Below are positions 24,351 through 34,362 of a stretch of DNA of 61,848 nt, piece by piece. The notes beneath the pieces are model-generated. The model searched no databases. It saw only the letters and a list, made by a program, of their open reading frames with translations, and had not been told where the DNA came from. Source of the stretch: Candidatus Poribacteria bacterium (GTDB lineage Bacteria; Poribacteria; WGA-4E; WGA-3G); assembly GCA_021295735.1 (NCBI GenBank), contig JAGWBU010000007.1:1-61848 (forward strand). The letters are read 5' to 3'. Positions within the stretch are counted from its first letter, which is position 1, and the number at the start of each line of letters is the position of its first letter. The translations under genes and the position numbers were made by a program.

Positions 24351-25405
24351 AACCGGATAAAATGTTTTTTGTTGTAGGGAATAGCCGAAGTGGAACAACA
24401 ATGATGGGACGTATTTTGGGGAAGCATTCTGATGTTTATACTTTTGGCGAACTACATTTTTTTGGACAGTTGTGGTCTCCCGCATCCTCATCTGAATTAG
24501 ATAAACAGAAAGCAGAAAAAATGGCTTCGCAGCTACTCTGTATTCAGCGCGAAGGTTACCGCACGCATGGTAAGCCAAGCAGTTTTCTGCCAGAATCCCG
24601 GCGTTTTCTTAGTGAATTTGCCGAATATCCTGTAACACCCGACCTTCTTTTTTCAGCGTTCCTTCATTACGAAACATTAAGAAACAGTAAAACTATTCCT
24701 TGTGATCAAACGCCTCGCAATGTATTTTACATCGACAACATCCTACAATTTTATCCACAAGCAAAGATTATCAACATGATTCGGGATCCGCGCGATGTAC
24801 TCCTATCGCAAAAGCAAAAATGGAAACGTCGCTTCCTCGGAGGCACCGATATGCCGATGAAAGAGACGCTCCGTGATTGGATTAACTATCATCCTATTAC
24901 TATCAGTCGAATCTGGCAGACCGCTGTTTCCGCCGCAGATAAATTTGCTGATAATGAACGCGTTATTTCAATTTACTTTGAAAAACTACTTACATCTCCT
25001 GAAGCCACGGTTTATGATGTTTGTCAATTTACAGGTATTGATTACGCGACTGCAATGATTCAGGTGCCGCAAGTTGGTTCATCTGTTAACACAGATAAAC
25101 CTGACCAACTCGGTATAAACCCAACTCGTGCAAGTAACTGGCAATTTGGTCAAAATGGAAAAAAAGATGCTGATCTTATCCCGTCCGAAAACCGAAGAAC
25201 ACTCTCTAACACTGAAATTTACATATCCCAAAAAATAAATAGAACACTGATGGAAAAGCATAACTATGTTTCTATTTCAATTCGTCCAAACGTTTTTAGT
25301 TTGGTTGTTAATATCCTTGCATTTCCAATTAAATTGGCTGCAGCATTTGTCTGTAACCTTGATAGAATAAAGAACATCCGTGAAACTATAAAAAGACGTC
25401 TGTAG
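24347..25405 (+). CDS. PAPS-dependent sulfotransferase (3 of 4)
   Basis: The 352-aa protein uses a GTG start overlapping the glycoside hydrolase stop (GTGA). The PAPS 5'-loop is VGNSRSGTTMMGRIL and the 3'-phosphate motif MIRDPRDVLLSQKQKW. The C-terminus has a hydrophobic segment (VFSLVVNILAFPIKLAAAFVC) and a basic tail, which could place it at the membrane. It has the RSGTT rather than KSGT type loop and so belongs with sulfotransferase 4 at 25429 rather than with those at 19406 and 20430. Acceptor unknown. Confidence 0.9.
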   Translation: MKPDKMFFVVGNSRSGTTMMGRILGKHSDVYTFGELHFFGQLWSPASSSELDKQKAEKMASQLLCIQREGYRTHGKPSSFLPESRRFLSEFAEYPVTPDLLFSAFLHYETLRNSKTIPCDQTPRNVFYIDNILQFYPQAKIINMIRDPRDVLLSQKQKWKRRFLGGTDMPMKETLRDWINYHPITISRIWQTAVSAADKFADNERVISIYFEKLLTSPEATVYDVCQFTGIDYATAMIQVPQVGSSVNTDKPDQLGINPTRASNWQFGQNGKKDADLIPSENRRTLSNTEIYISQKINRTLMEKHNYVSISIRPNVFSLVVNILAFPIKLAAAFVCNLDRIKNIRETIKRRL

Positions 25406-25428
25406 CCAAATATTGATCCAATGAAAAC

Positions 25429-26430
25429 ATGATTGCCCAACTTAATTCTGACTATATCATAACGCGTCCCACAAAAGCAATAACTCGTCTGATAAGTTAT
25501 ACCCTTTTTGAAGGACGTCCTGTAACAACAAAAGGTAGGTGGATAAATCCGATCATATTTTCTATTCTCAAAAGGGCTGCGAGAAGTAGTAGGCGATTCA
25601 CACCTGTTGAAAAACCTATCTTCATTCTTGGCACGGGGCGAAGTGGAACTACAATCTTAGGGGTAGTGCTTTCCATGCATAAAGATGTTGGGTACCTGAA
25701 TGAACCGAAAGCGATGTGGCACCTCATCCATCCACATGAGGACATCATCGGCAACTATAGTTTAAACCACGCGAAGTACCGCCTCACAGATGAAGAAGCA
25801 ACAGACAAAATGTGTCAACGTGCTGCTCAGATGTTTGGTGCTTATTTGTCAGTTACTGGTTCAAAACGACTCGTTGATAAATACCCAGAACTCATCTTCA
25901 GGGTTGATTTCGTCAAGGCCCTTTTTCCCGATGCACGTTTTATCTTCCTCGTGCGAAATGGGTGGGATACGTGCCATTCAATTGCCAACTGGTCAAAACG
26001 ACTCGGTGTTCAAGTTAATGACGAAAACCACGATTGGTGGGGTGTGAACGACCGCAAATGGAAACTAATAGTAGATCAATTGGTTACTACAGACGCAGAC
26101 TTGAAAAATATTGTTGAGGACGTGAAAAATTTTGATCGACATTTAGACAGGGCGGCGCTTGAATGGATATTGACTATGCGTGAAGGGCTGCATCTAATGC
26201 AAATCTTACCCGATTGTACCTACAAAGTTCATTTTGAAGAATTAACATCAAAACCTGAGGAAACGCTTTCGGCTCTATGTGATTTTTGTGAACTGCCAAT
26301 GGACAAAACCTTTCAGAATTATGCGCGGCATACCCTAAATCCGGTGCCGCCAAGAGAACCTTTTGATTTACACCCAAAGATAGCACCGATTTTCTATGAC
26401 ACGATGTCAAGTTTAGGGTATAATAGTTAG
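25429..26430 (+). CDS. PAPS-dependent sulfotransferase (4 of 4)
   Basis: The 333-aa protein has an N-terminal extension of about 65 residues before the PAPS loop ILGTGRSGTTILGVVL. The 3'-phosphate region is FLVRNGWDTCHSIANW, with N in place of the usual D/E after R. VDKYPE and HFEELTSKPEETL match the family. It ends the sulfotransferase group; the two sulfatase genes follow 58 bp later on the same strand, so sulfation and desulfation functions are probably co-transcribed or at least co-located. Confidence 0.88.
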   Translation: MIAQLNSDYIITRPTKAITRLISYTLFEGRPVTTKGRWINPIIFSILKRAARSSRRFTPVEKPIFILGTGRSGTTILGVVLSMHKDVGYLNEPKAMWHLIHPHEDIIGNYSLNHAKYRLTDEEATDKMCQRAAQMFGAYLSVTGSKRLVDKYPELIFRVDFVKALFPDARFIFLVRNGWDTCHSIANWSKRLGVQVNDENHDWWGVNDRKWKLIVDQLVTTDADLKNIVEDVKNFDRHLDRAALEWILTMREGLHLMQILPDCTYKVHFEELTSKPEETLSALCDFCELPMDKTFQNYARHTLNPVPPREPFDLHPKIAPIFYDTMSSLGYNS

Positions 26431-26488
26431 TGGACTTTCAAATAGATTCGGTAAAAGACTATTCTAATCTACACAAAAGATCGTACTT

Positions 26489-28579
26489 ATGAAACGAAAT
26501 TCAATCCTGCCAGTACAAGATCACCCTTCTCAAAAACGTCCTTTTACCCGACGCGATTTCCTTTCGACCAGCTTGAAAGCAGGCGCGGCAGCTTTTACCA
26601 CAGGACTTTTACCCAAACTGCGTGCAGATGGCGCGGGACAATACAATGTATTGTTCATCGTCGTAGACGACCTACGTCCTATGCTAGGCTGCTATGGCCA
26701 TTCAGAAATGCATACTCCTAACATTGATAAGCTTGCTGAAAGAGGGATCCTTTTCAACCGATCCTATTGCCAAATTCCGTTGTGTCACCCCTCCCGGACA
26801 TCAATGCTAACTGGATTAAGACCTGACACAACAAGAGTTTTCTTTAATGGAAACGATTTTCGTGAGAAGTTACCAGATGCAGTAACACTTCCACAGCATT
26901 TTAAAGCCCACGGTTACCACACCCAATCTGTTGGAAAAATTGGTCATAACGCGGCAGCACAGGATGATGCAAACTCATGGAGTGTGCCTTCATGGTTACC
27001 ACCATGGATCCCCTTTAATCCTTTACATATTCCTGTCTGGCGGGCACTTGATGTTGAAGATAACGATCTGTCAGATGGCAGAACCGCTGAAAAAGCAGTT
27101 TCGGTTTTGGCAGAGATACAACACACAAACTTTCTCCTCGCTGTTGGCTTTGAGAAACCGCATCTGCCCTTTTATGTGCCACAGAAATATTACGATCTCT
27201 ACACACAACAAGACTTCTCTCTGCCTGCAACTACCACGCTACCGAATGATGCCCCTGATATCGCAAATAACAAATTAGATGGGCTGAGAGAATATCTTGA
27301 TATTCCTGATGAAGGACCTATATCAGATGAGGAAACATTAGAATTGATGCGAGCTTACGCTGCATCAACAAGCTACATGGACGCACAAGTTGGTTGTGTG
27401 ATCCAACAGTTAGATACGCTGGGTCTTTCAGAAAAAACCGTGGTTGTTTTTGTTGGTGACCATGGTTTCCATCTTGGAGAGCACGGCACTTGGCGAAAGC
27501 ATACTCTTTTTGAAGTTGCGCTTCGATCTCCTATGATTATCTGTGTTCCTGGACAACAATCTAATGAAACAGATGCTCTGACAGAACTCGTTGATATATA
27601 CCCAACGTTATGTGAAGCGTGTCAAATACCTGTGCCATCACAATTAGAAGGTTTTAGTTTGATGCCTGTCATTGAGGCACCGAGTCGTCCATGGAAAACA
27701 GCCGCTTTTAGTCAGCTGAAACGAGGCACCACAAATGGGAAGTCTATACGAACTGCCCAATACCGATATACTGAATGGGGAAATAATGGGATAAAAGGAA
27801 AAGAACTTTACGATTATCTCGCTGAACCAGATGAAACAGTCAATATTGCTAATCTAACGGAAAATGCTGAACTTGTTACCGATCTTAGTAAACGATTAAT
27901 GGCTGGCTGGCAAGATGCTTTGCCAGATATACAAGAACTAACTCCTGTTCCAAAAACGTTACCTTGGGATATAAATGACGACGGTATTGTCAATATCCAA
28001 GACCTGGTTCTCGTTGCCAACGATTTTGGTGCAGAAGTACCGGCACACGCGAAAACAGACGTGAATCAAGACGGCAGTGTTAACATTATTGACTTAGTTC
28101 TGGTTGCAGCACATTTTGGTGAATCTACGCATGAGGCCGCACCTGAAAATTCAACCGGTATCTCATCAATGCATATTAACAACATCGAAAAGTGGATCAC
28201 TGAAGCACGCCAATTAGATAACGGTTCAGTAATTTTTCGCAAGGGAATTTCGAAACTGGAAGAGCTGATGAATGTTGTTGTGCCAGAAAAAACCACTCTC
28301 TTGGCCAACTATCCAAACCCTTTCAATCCAGAAACATGGATTCCTTATGATTTGGCATCAGATGCAAATGTTCAAATTGATATTTATGACCTGAAGGGCA
28401 ACCTTATCCGTCAACTAACAATTGGTTATCAGACTGCTGGCACGTATCGCACCCGATCGCGTACAGCGTACTGGGACGGACGTAATGCAGTTGGGGAACC
28501 TGTTGCAAGTGGGGTCTATTTTTACACACTCCAAGCGGGTCAGATGAAAGCCACACGTCGAATGGTAATTATAAAATAA
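26489..28579 (+). CDS. Secreted sulfatase (iduronate-2-sulfatase-like) with dockerin-like repeats and C-terminal sorting domain, copy 1
   Basis: The 696-aa protein has a twin-arginine-type signal (TRRDFLSTSLKAGAAAF) suggesting folded export. The sulfatase core has VDDLRPMLGCYGH metal-binding residues, the CHPSR signature with Cys99 that must be oxidised to formylglycine, GFEKPHLPF, and GDHGFHLGEHGTW. It most resembles iduronate-2-sulfatase-like enzymes (S1 family), which remove sulfate esters from sugars. Dockerin-like repeats DINDDGIVNIQD and DVNQDGSVNIID (about 490-545) and the NYPNPFNPETWIPY C-terminal module follow. No formylglycine-generating enzyme is in the window. Tandem paralog at 28579. 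Confidence 0.93.
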   Translation: MKRNSILPVQDHPSQKRPFTRRDFLSTSLKAGAAAFTTGLLPKLRADGAGQYNVLFIVVDDLRPMLGCYGHSEMHTPNIDKLAERGILFNRSYCQIPLCHPSRTSMLTGLRPDTTRVFFNGNDFREKLPDAVTLPQHFKAHGYHTQSVGKIGHNAAAQDDANSWSVPSWLPPWIPFNPLHIPVWRALDVEDNDLSDGRTAEKAVSVLAEIQHTNFLLAVGFEKPHLPFYVPQKYYDLYTQQDFSLPATTTLPNDAPDIANNKLDGLREYLDIPDEGPISDEETLELMRAYAASTSYMDAQVGCVIQQLDTLGLSEKTVVVFVGDHGFHLGEHGTWRKHTLFEVALRSPMIICVPGQQSNETDALTELVDIYPTLCEACQIPVPSQLEGFSLMPVIEAPSRPWKTAAFSQLKRGTTNGKSIRTAQYRYTEWGNNGIKGKELYDYLAEPDETVNIANLTENAELVTDLSKRLMAGWQDALPDIQELTPVPKTLPWDINDDGIVNIQDLVLVANDFGAEVPAHAKTDVNQDGSVNIIDLVLVAAHFGESTHEAAPENSTGISSMHINNIEKWITEARQLDNGSVIFRKGISKLEELMNVVVPEKTTLLANYPNPFNPETWIPYDLASDANVQIDIYDLKGNLIRQLTIGYQTAGTYRTRSRTAYWDGRNAVGEPVASGVYFYTLQAGQMKATRRMVIIK

Positions 28580-30669
28580 TGGAAAGGTTCATGAAAAACG
28601 ATAAGCAACAGAAAGTATCCTCTTACCCGTTTACTCGACGAGATTTCTTATCAACAACTTTGAAGGTAGGTGCTGCCGCTTTCACGACAGGACTTTTGCC
28701 CAAACTCAGAGCAAATGCTGATTGTCAGTACAATGTGTTGTTTTTCATGGTTGATGATCTCCGTCCACTATTTGGATGCTACGGTCATTCTGAGATGCAT
28801 ACACCGAATATTGATGCCTTGGCTAAGCGAGGCACGCTTTTCAACCGGGCGTATTGCCAATATCCACTCTGTAATCCATCTCGAACTTCGATAATAACCG
28901 GTTTGCGGCCGGGTACAATTGGTGTAACAGATAATTCAGCGGATTTTCGAGATCACCTGCCAAATGCTGTGACATTACCACAACAATTCAAAGTGCATGG
29001 ATATCATACTCGGGCGATTGGTAGAGTTTTGCATATCCATGAACTCCAACATGATGAGCGTGCCTGGAGTGTTCGATCTTGGGGGCCTGCCTGGATACCA
29101 TTTGATAAAGCGACAACACCGTCATGGAAAGCCCTGGATGTGGATGATCATGAATTACGGGATGGGCGTACCGCGGAGAAGGTAGCAGAAGTATTAGCAC
29201 AAATTCAAAATCAACCTTTTTTTCTTGCTGTTGGTTTTTACAAACCACATCTACCTTACAACGCTCCACAGAAATACTTCGATTTATACAATTCCCAGAC
29301 TTTTAACATAGATACTGATGCTACAACACCAGAAAACGCGCCGCGTATAGCACGAACTAATTGGAATGAAATTAGATCCTATGAAGATGTTCCTAATGGA
29401 ACAACACCTGTTTCTCAAGAAAAAATATTAGAATTGACTCGTGCTTATGCTGCGTCAGTAAGTTATACAGATGCTCTTGTTGGCCGTGTTCTGGCGCAAT
29501 TAGACGCTCTCAACCTTACGGATAATACAGTTGTCGTTCTTGTCGGTGACCACGGCTATCACCTTGGAGAGCATGGAACATGGGGTAAAAATACTCTTTT
29601 TGAGGTATCTGCACGTTCACCGTTAATTATCAGCGTGCCAGGACAAACTTACCCCGACACCAAAACTGATGCCTTAGTTGAATTGGTTGATATCTATCCG
29701 ACGTTGTGTGATGCCTGTCAACTACCTATTAGTTCTGAATTGGAGGGGATAAGTATGATGCCTATCGTTGAACAACCGACTCGGGCGTGGAAAACTGCCG
29801 TCTTTAGTCAACTTAATCGGGGAGGTACCAACGGGAATTCTATACGAACAAAACAGTACAGGTATACTGAATGGGGAAACAATGGGCAACGCGGACGAGA
29901 ACTCTACGACTATCACATTGACCCAAATGAAACAGTCAATATTGCTAATCTTCCGGAAAACAGTGATCTTGTAGCAGACCTTAGTAAACAACTTCATGCT
30001 GGTTGGGAGGCGGCGTTGCCAGATGCGTCAGAACAAATTACAGTTCCACAAACATTACCATGGGATATAAACAACGATGGTGTCGTTGATGTCCGAGATC
30101 TCATATTAGTTTCAAACAGTTTTGGGAAAGAGACTCCAGAACATCCGAGAGCAGATGTGAATAAAGATGGAAAGGTTGATATAATAGATTTGTTATATGT
30201 TGCATCGCATTTTGGGGAATCTTGTATTGCATCAGCATCCTCAACATCCGTTTCATCAGACCATGTTGAAAACATTTCTGAATGGCTCACTGAAGCATAT
30301 CAAGCAGATGACGGTTCCGACGTTTTTCGCAGCGGAATTGCGAACTTAGAAGCACTGTTTAACACCGTAACCCCTAAAAAAACAACCCTTCTTCCGAATT
30401 TCCCGAATCCTTTCAATCCAGAAACATGGATTCCTTATGATTTGGCACAAGATACAGATGTAGACATTGATATCTATAATCTGAAGGGAGAAATCATTAG
30501 AAAGCTGAATATGGGTTATCAGGCTGCAGGCACTTATCGGACAAAAGGAGGGGCAGCGTATTGGGATGGGCGTAATTCTGAGGGTGAACTTGTTGCAAGC
30601 GGTGTCTATTTTTATTCACTCCAGGCGGGTCAGATGAAAGCGACACGCCGAATGATAATTATAAAATAA
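28579..30669 (+). CDS. Secreted sulfatase, tandem paralog, copy 2
   Basis: The 696-aa protein overlaps the stop of copy 1 by one base (TAATG). A second in-frame ATG at 28591, behind GGAAAGG, is an equally likely start. The layout is identical to copy 1: TRRDFLSTTLKVGAAAF Tat-type signal, VDDLRPLFGCYGH, CNPSR with Cys98 as formylglycine precursor, GFYKPHLPY, GDHGYHLGEHGTW, two dockerin-like repeats and the NFPNPFNPETWIPY module. Conservation is strong but the two differ throughout, so the duplication is old enough for a difference in substrate position. Both probably act on the sulfated glycan outside the cell. Confidence 0.93.
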   Translation: MERFMKNDKQQKVSSYPFTRRDFLSTTLKVGAAAFTTGLLPKLRANADCQYNVLFFMVDDLRPLFGCYGHSEMHTPNIDALAKRGTLFNRAYCQYPLCNPSRTSIITGLRPGTIGVTDNSADFRDHLPNAVTLPQQFKVHGYHTRAIGRVLHIHELQHDERAWSVRSWGPAWIPFDKATTPSWKALDVDDHELRDGRTAEKVAEVLAQIQNQPFFLAVGFYKPHLPYNAPQKYFDLYNSQTFNIDTDATTPENAPRIARTNWNEIRSYEDVPNGTTPVSQEKILELTRAYAASVSYTDALVGRVLAQLDALNLTDNTVVVLVGDHGYHLGEHGTWGKNTLFEVSARSPLIISVPGQTYPDTKTDALVELVDIYPTLCDACQLPISSELEGISMMPIVEQPTRAWKTAVFSQLNRGGTNGNSIRTKQYRYTEWGNNGQRGRELYDYHIDPNETVNIANLPENSDLVADLSKQLHAGWEAALPDASEQITVPQTLPWDINNDGVVDVRDLILVSNSFGKETPEHPRADVNKDGKVDIIDLLYVASHFGESCIASASSTSVSSDHVENISEWLTEAYQADDGSDVFRSGIANLEALFNTVTPKKTTLLPNFPNPFNPETWIPYDLAQDTDVDIDIYNLKGEIIRKLNMGYQAAGTYRTKGGAAYWDGRNSEGELVASGVYFYSLQAGQMKATRRMIIIK

Positions 30670-30711
30670 ATTTGGTTTCAATATAAATTATTCTATGGAG
30701 GCTGTAATCAG

Positions 30712-32352
30712 ATGATTTTACGCATCCTTCTACTATTATGCTTAGTTACACATTTCTGGTGTTTACCTTGCGCCAATGCCGCATCGCTTATAAACGTCCC
30801 ACTTAATCCAGATATAAGCGATTTTAATACTGAAACCTACCGCTTTATTCATCGTTTACTTAACAAACGTGTGGTGTCCGGTGTAGCGCGAGGTTCTTTA
30901 CCGTTTACGCGAAAACAGGTTGCATCTTTTCTGGTGGAGGTGTCTCAAAAACTTGATAGCGGCGAACTGACGTTGAGCGTCAACGATCAGAAACGTCTAA
31001 AGGAATTGTTAGCCTTTTACTCGGAGGTTGGAACACAAACTCCTCCCAATCGGCGGGCACATTTGTTTACTCTCAGTGACGACACCACCTACCGTTTTTC
31101 ATTTGATTTAAGGGGGAGACAGCGAACAATTACCAGGTTAGTGGACAACATGTCTGAAAAAGAACCGGTTGAAGGCACTATGTTCGTCACAACATGGTTT
31201 CCGCATCTCTATGGACAAGTCAAAGAGGGTTTTGCGTTCACAACAAATATGGCATACAGATGGCTATATGGAGATATTTTTGACGATTTTTATCCAGATG
31301 AATCTAAATATAGGCAGCTGGAGGGCGAACTGCAAATTGGACAGAAGTACCGAACAGCGATTAATGCTTACCTAAAGTTTAACTTCCCTTGGTTTGAATT
31401 GCAATTTGGACAAGACAATCTCCAGTGGGGGCCCGGCTATCACGGCAATCTATTGATTTCTCCAAACCCAATTGCAATAGACATGTTAAAGTTGCAAACT
31501 ACATACAAAACTACCACTTTCACAGCATTCACGGGTATTTTAGAAGATAGATTAGACGAAATTAATGAAAAATATATTTCGGGACATAGGTTGGAAGGAT
31601 ATTTCTGGGATAGATTGGGTTTAGGTATATCTGAGGTAATCATTTTCGGAAACCGTTTTGAGCCGGGGTATCTCAATCCGGTCAATATCTACTTGATTAA
31701 CGAACAGACAATTTCACGTGCAGATAGTCGGGTTCCTGGTAGTGGCGATAATATCCTGATAAGTGCGGATATACGCCTGCGTCCTATAGACAATTTTGAA
31801 ATATATGGCGAGGTAATGATTGATGATGGAAATCCAGTATCTGTTTTTAAGCATTGGGATACAAAATTCGGAATCCTCGGCGGCATTTATCTTACTGATC
31901 CGTATGGACTGTCAGATACTGATTTTCATGTAGAATACGCTTTTATTAATCAATATGCATATACACACATCAATCCTGTAAACGTTTACAAACACTTTAC
32001 GACACCGATTGGACATCATATCGGTTCTGATGCGGATAATCTATGGATTGAACTGCGGAGACGTTTTACAGATAAGCTTGAAACTGTTTTCGGGTACGAG
32101 CTTGAACGCCACGGTGAAGGAAACATAGACAAAAATCATCCATCTGACGCCCCAAAAGATGACGTGTGGACACCACTATCTGGGGTTACAGAAAGTGAGC
32201 ATCGTTTAAAGATCGGTTTTAATTGGGTTACTCTTGGTCATTATTCATTTTATGGCGAATGGGCAAGGATTTGGAGACGAAACTTTGAAAATCGTCAAGA
32301 TGCACATGAAACTGGAAATGAAATCCAAGCGAAAGCACTTTATCGATTTTAA
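30712..32352 (+). CDS. Capsule assembly Wzi-like outer-membrane protein
   Basis: The 546-aa protein has signal peptide LLLLCLVTHFWCLPCANA. The mature start (SLINVPLNPDISDFNTETYRFIHRLLNKRVV) and a C-terminal series of alternating aromatic strands (ELQFGQDNLQWGPGYHGNLL, FHVEYAFINQYAYTHINPVNVY, KIGFNWVTLGHYSFYGEW) match the capsule assembly Wzi / surface-exposed barrel family. It probably anchors or organises polysaccharide at the outer membrane. Ribosome-binding site TATGGAGG precedes the ATG. It suits the end of a polysaccharide export pathway; no Wza or Wzc gene is in the window. Confidence 0.83.
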   Translation: MILRILLLLCLVTHFWCLPCANAASLINVPLNPDISDFNTETYRFIHRLLNKRVVSGVARGSLPFTRKQVASFLVEVSQKLDSGELTLSVNDQKRLKELLAFYSEVGTQTPPNRRAHLFTLSDDTTYRFSFDLRGRQRTITRLVDNMSEKEPVEGTMFVTTWFPHLYGQVKEGFAFTTNMAYRWLYGDIFDDFYPDESKYRQLEGELQIGQKYRTAINAYLKFNFPWFELQFGQDNLQWGPGYHGNLLISPNPIAIDMLKLQTTYKTTTFTAFTGILEDRLDEINEKYISGHRLEGYFWDRLGLGISEVIIFGNRFEPGYLNPVNIYLINEQTISRADSRVPGSGDNILISADIRLRPIDNFEIYGEVMIDDGNPVSVFKHWDTKFGILGGIYLTDPYGLSDTDFHVEYAFINQYAYTHINPVNVYKHFTTPIGHHIGSDADNLWIELRRRFTDKLETVFGYELERHGEGNIDKNHPSDAPKDDVWTPLSGVTESEHRLKIGFNWVTLGHYSFYGEWARIWRRNFENRQDAHETGNEIQAKALYRF

Positions 32353-32507
32353 GGTTTAACCTGAAGTTCACTGCTGTTTCCCTTCACTGATGGAGTGGAA
32401 TTACAAACCACAATTGGAATAACATTTTAAATGAAGATTCATGTTGGTTAACGCATCAAAGAAATTGTTTTGTAAGAGTATTTTGGTATCATTCGGAAGG
32501 ACTTAAG

Positions 32508-33629
32508 ATGAAAATTCGCGTGTTGGGTATTCGAGGACTTCCAGCAACTTATAGTGGGCTGGAAACCATCATGGGAGAACTTGCACCGCGCTGGGTAGAA
32601 GCGGGACATGAAGTCACTGTCTATTGCCGAAAAGCAGTTTTTAAAGAGAGACCACGCGAATGGAAAGGCATTAAGTTAGTCTATTTACCGAGCATAGAAC
32701 ATAAAGTATTTAGTACCCTCAGCCACAGTTTTTTAGCAACTTTACACGCTTCGTTTTCACCTTCTGATGCTATTTTGGTATGGAATGCTGGCAATGGTCC
32801 CTTTGGTTGGTTTTTCCGTATTGCTGGCAAAAGTGCTGTTATCAATGTTGATGGAATGGAATGGCTTCGTCCAAAGTGGAAAGGTATAGGTGCAGTCTAT
32901 TTCAAATGGGCAGCAAAGATGGCGACTTCCGCGTTTCCTATTGTGATTACCGATGCCGAAGAAATGAAAAGACTTTACCTTGAAGAATTAGGTGCTGAGA
33001 CAACATATATCGCTTACGGAGCAAACATTGAACCGTCTGAACACCCTGAAATACTTGAAACTTATGGACTTGAATCACGAAATTACTATTTGATTGCAAG
33101 CCGTCTTGTTCCTGATAATAATGCGGACCTGATTTTGGAGGCATTTGTCAACTCAAATAGCCAGAAAAAACTCGCAATAGCAGGTGGTGCTGACTATAAG
33201 GGCAACAAACTTGAAAATGAATTTTTAGATAAATTGAAAAGCATCGCTAATGAAAACGTAATCTTTTTGGGACACATAGATAGTTCTGAACATATAAAGG
33301 AATTGCACCATAACTGCTTTGCTTACATTCATGGACATCAGTTTGGTGGCATCAATCCTTCCATTTTGAAGGCGTTAGGATTTTCTAACTGCATTTTGGC
33401 ACTAAATACACCGTTCAACCATGAAGTCTTGGAAGGCGGGACTTACGGTGTACTCTTTGACAAAACTTCGGAGGCTCTCAAAGCCGAAATTGAGACGTTA
33501 GAACAGAATCCAGAGAAGGTTGACGACTTCCGCCAACGTGCCCCTGAACAAATCCGAAAACGATTCAACTGGGATCATATTGCGGAACAATATCTTGATG
33601 TTTTTGAAAAACTACAGAAGAAAAAGTGA
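32508..33629 (+). CDS. Glycosyltransferase, DUF1972/GT4 type
   Basis: The 373-aa protein begins MKIRVLGIRGLPATYSGLET, the diagnostic N-terminus of the DUF1972 glycosyltransferase group, rhamnosyltransferase-like enzymes of O-antigen and exopolysaccharide loci. ITDAEEMKRLY, YIAYGANIEPSE, YYLIASRLVPDNN and FGGINPSILKALGFSN (donor site) follow. It has its own upstream gap of 155 bp and an AAGGAC-type ribosome-binding site. It is followed after 27 bp by the initiating sugar transferase, so the two likely start the lipid-linked unit. Sugar unknown. Confidence 0.9.
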   Translation: MKIRVLGIRGLPATYSGLETIMGELAPRWVEAGHEVTVYCRKAVFKERPREWKGIKLVYLPSIEHKVFSTLSHSFLATLHASFSPSDAILVWNAGNGPFGWFFRIAGKSAVINVDGMEWLRPKWKGIGAVYFKWAAKMATSAFPIVITDAEEMKRLYLEELGAETTYIAYGANIEPSEHPEILETYGLESRNYYLIASRLVPDNNADLILEAFVNSNSQKKLAIAGGADYKGNKLENEFLDKLKSIANENVIFLGHIDSSEHIKELHHNCFAYIHGHQFGGINPSILKALGFSNCILALNTPFNHEVLEGGTYGVLFDKTSEALKAEIETLEQNPEKVDDFRQRAPEQIRKRFNWDHIAEQYLDVFEKLQKKK

Positions 33630-33656
33630 AATCTACTAATTTCGTGTAGGTAAAGG

Positions 33657-34322
33657 ATGATGGCACATTTGCCAACAAAATTTTGCGTTTCCAAAACTGA
33701 CTTTGCATATATGAACGACACAGCAGCACAGACTTCAGTTAAAAGACTTTCCTCCTTCTACGCAAAGCGAGGAAAATATTTGCTTGATTTTGTAGCGGCA
33801 TTTTTCTTAATTCTACTCTTTTCCCCTTTCATGATAGTCATAGCAATACTCATTAAACTCACCTCGCGTGGACCAATTTTTTTCTCACATAAACGGGTCG
33901 GTATAAATAATAAACTCTTTGTCATTCACAAGTTCAGGAGCCTTCATATTGATACGCCCTCCTATTCAGAAAAGCCCGATTCAACTGAAGATATTCGTAT
34001 TACATCGGTTGGTAAATGGATTCGGAAAACGAGTTTAGATGAATTACCCCAGTTATTTAACGTGATTAAGGGGGAAATGAGTCTTGTCGGTCCCCGACCA
34101 GAAATGCCGTTTCTTGCTGAAAATTACGAGGAATGGGAAAACCAACGCCATCTCGTGCGTCCAGGAATGACAGGACTTTGGCAGTTAAGTCCATGTCGAC
34201 GCGGGTCAATCCGTGAAGGAATTCCTGTTGATTTGGAATACATTGAGAATTTGTCCCTATGGAACGATTTCAAGATACTGCTCCGTACTTTCAAAGTTTT
34301 TTGGGATGACAACACCTATTAA
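33657..34322 (+). CDS. Initiating sugar transferase (undecaprenyl-phosphate phosphoglycosyl transferase)
   Basis: The 221-aa protein is the monotopic phosphoglycosyl transferase core (PglC/WcaJ/ExoY superfamily) that puts the first sugar-1-phosphate on undecaprenyl phosphate. A re-entrant hydrophobic helix (LLDFVAAFFLILLFSPFMIVIAILI) is followed by FFSHKRVG, FVIHKFRSLH, the catalytic DE in KTSLDELPQLFNVIKGEMSLVGPRP, and RPGMTGLWQLS. It lacks the extra transmembrane helices of full-length WcaJ/WbaP, so it is the short form. Starts at 33657, 33660 or 33711 are all possible. Confidence 0.93.
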   Translation: MMAHLPTKFCVSKTDFAYMNDTAAQTSVKRLSSFYAKRGKYLLDFVAAFFLILLFSPFMIVIAILIKLTSRGPIFFSHKRVGINNKLFVIHKFRSLHIDTPSYSEKPDSTEDIRITSVGKWIRKTSLDELPQLFNVIKGEMSLVGPRPEMPFLAENYEEWENQRHLVRPGMTGLWQLSPCRRGSIREGIPVDLEYIENLSLWNDFKILLRTFKVFWDDNTY

Positions 34323-34362
34323 CTCATAGAGGATTGATCCTAACTTCCATTAGAACGCATAT

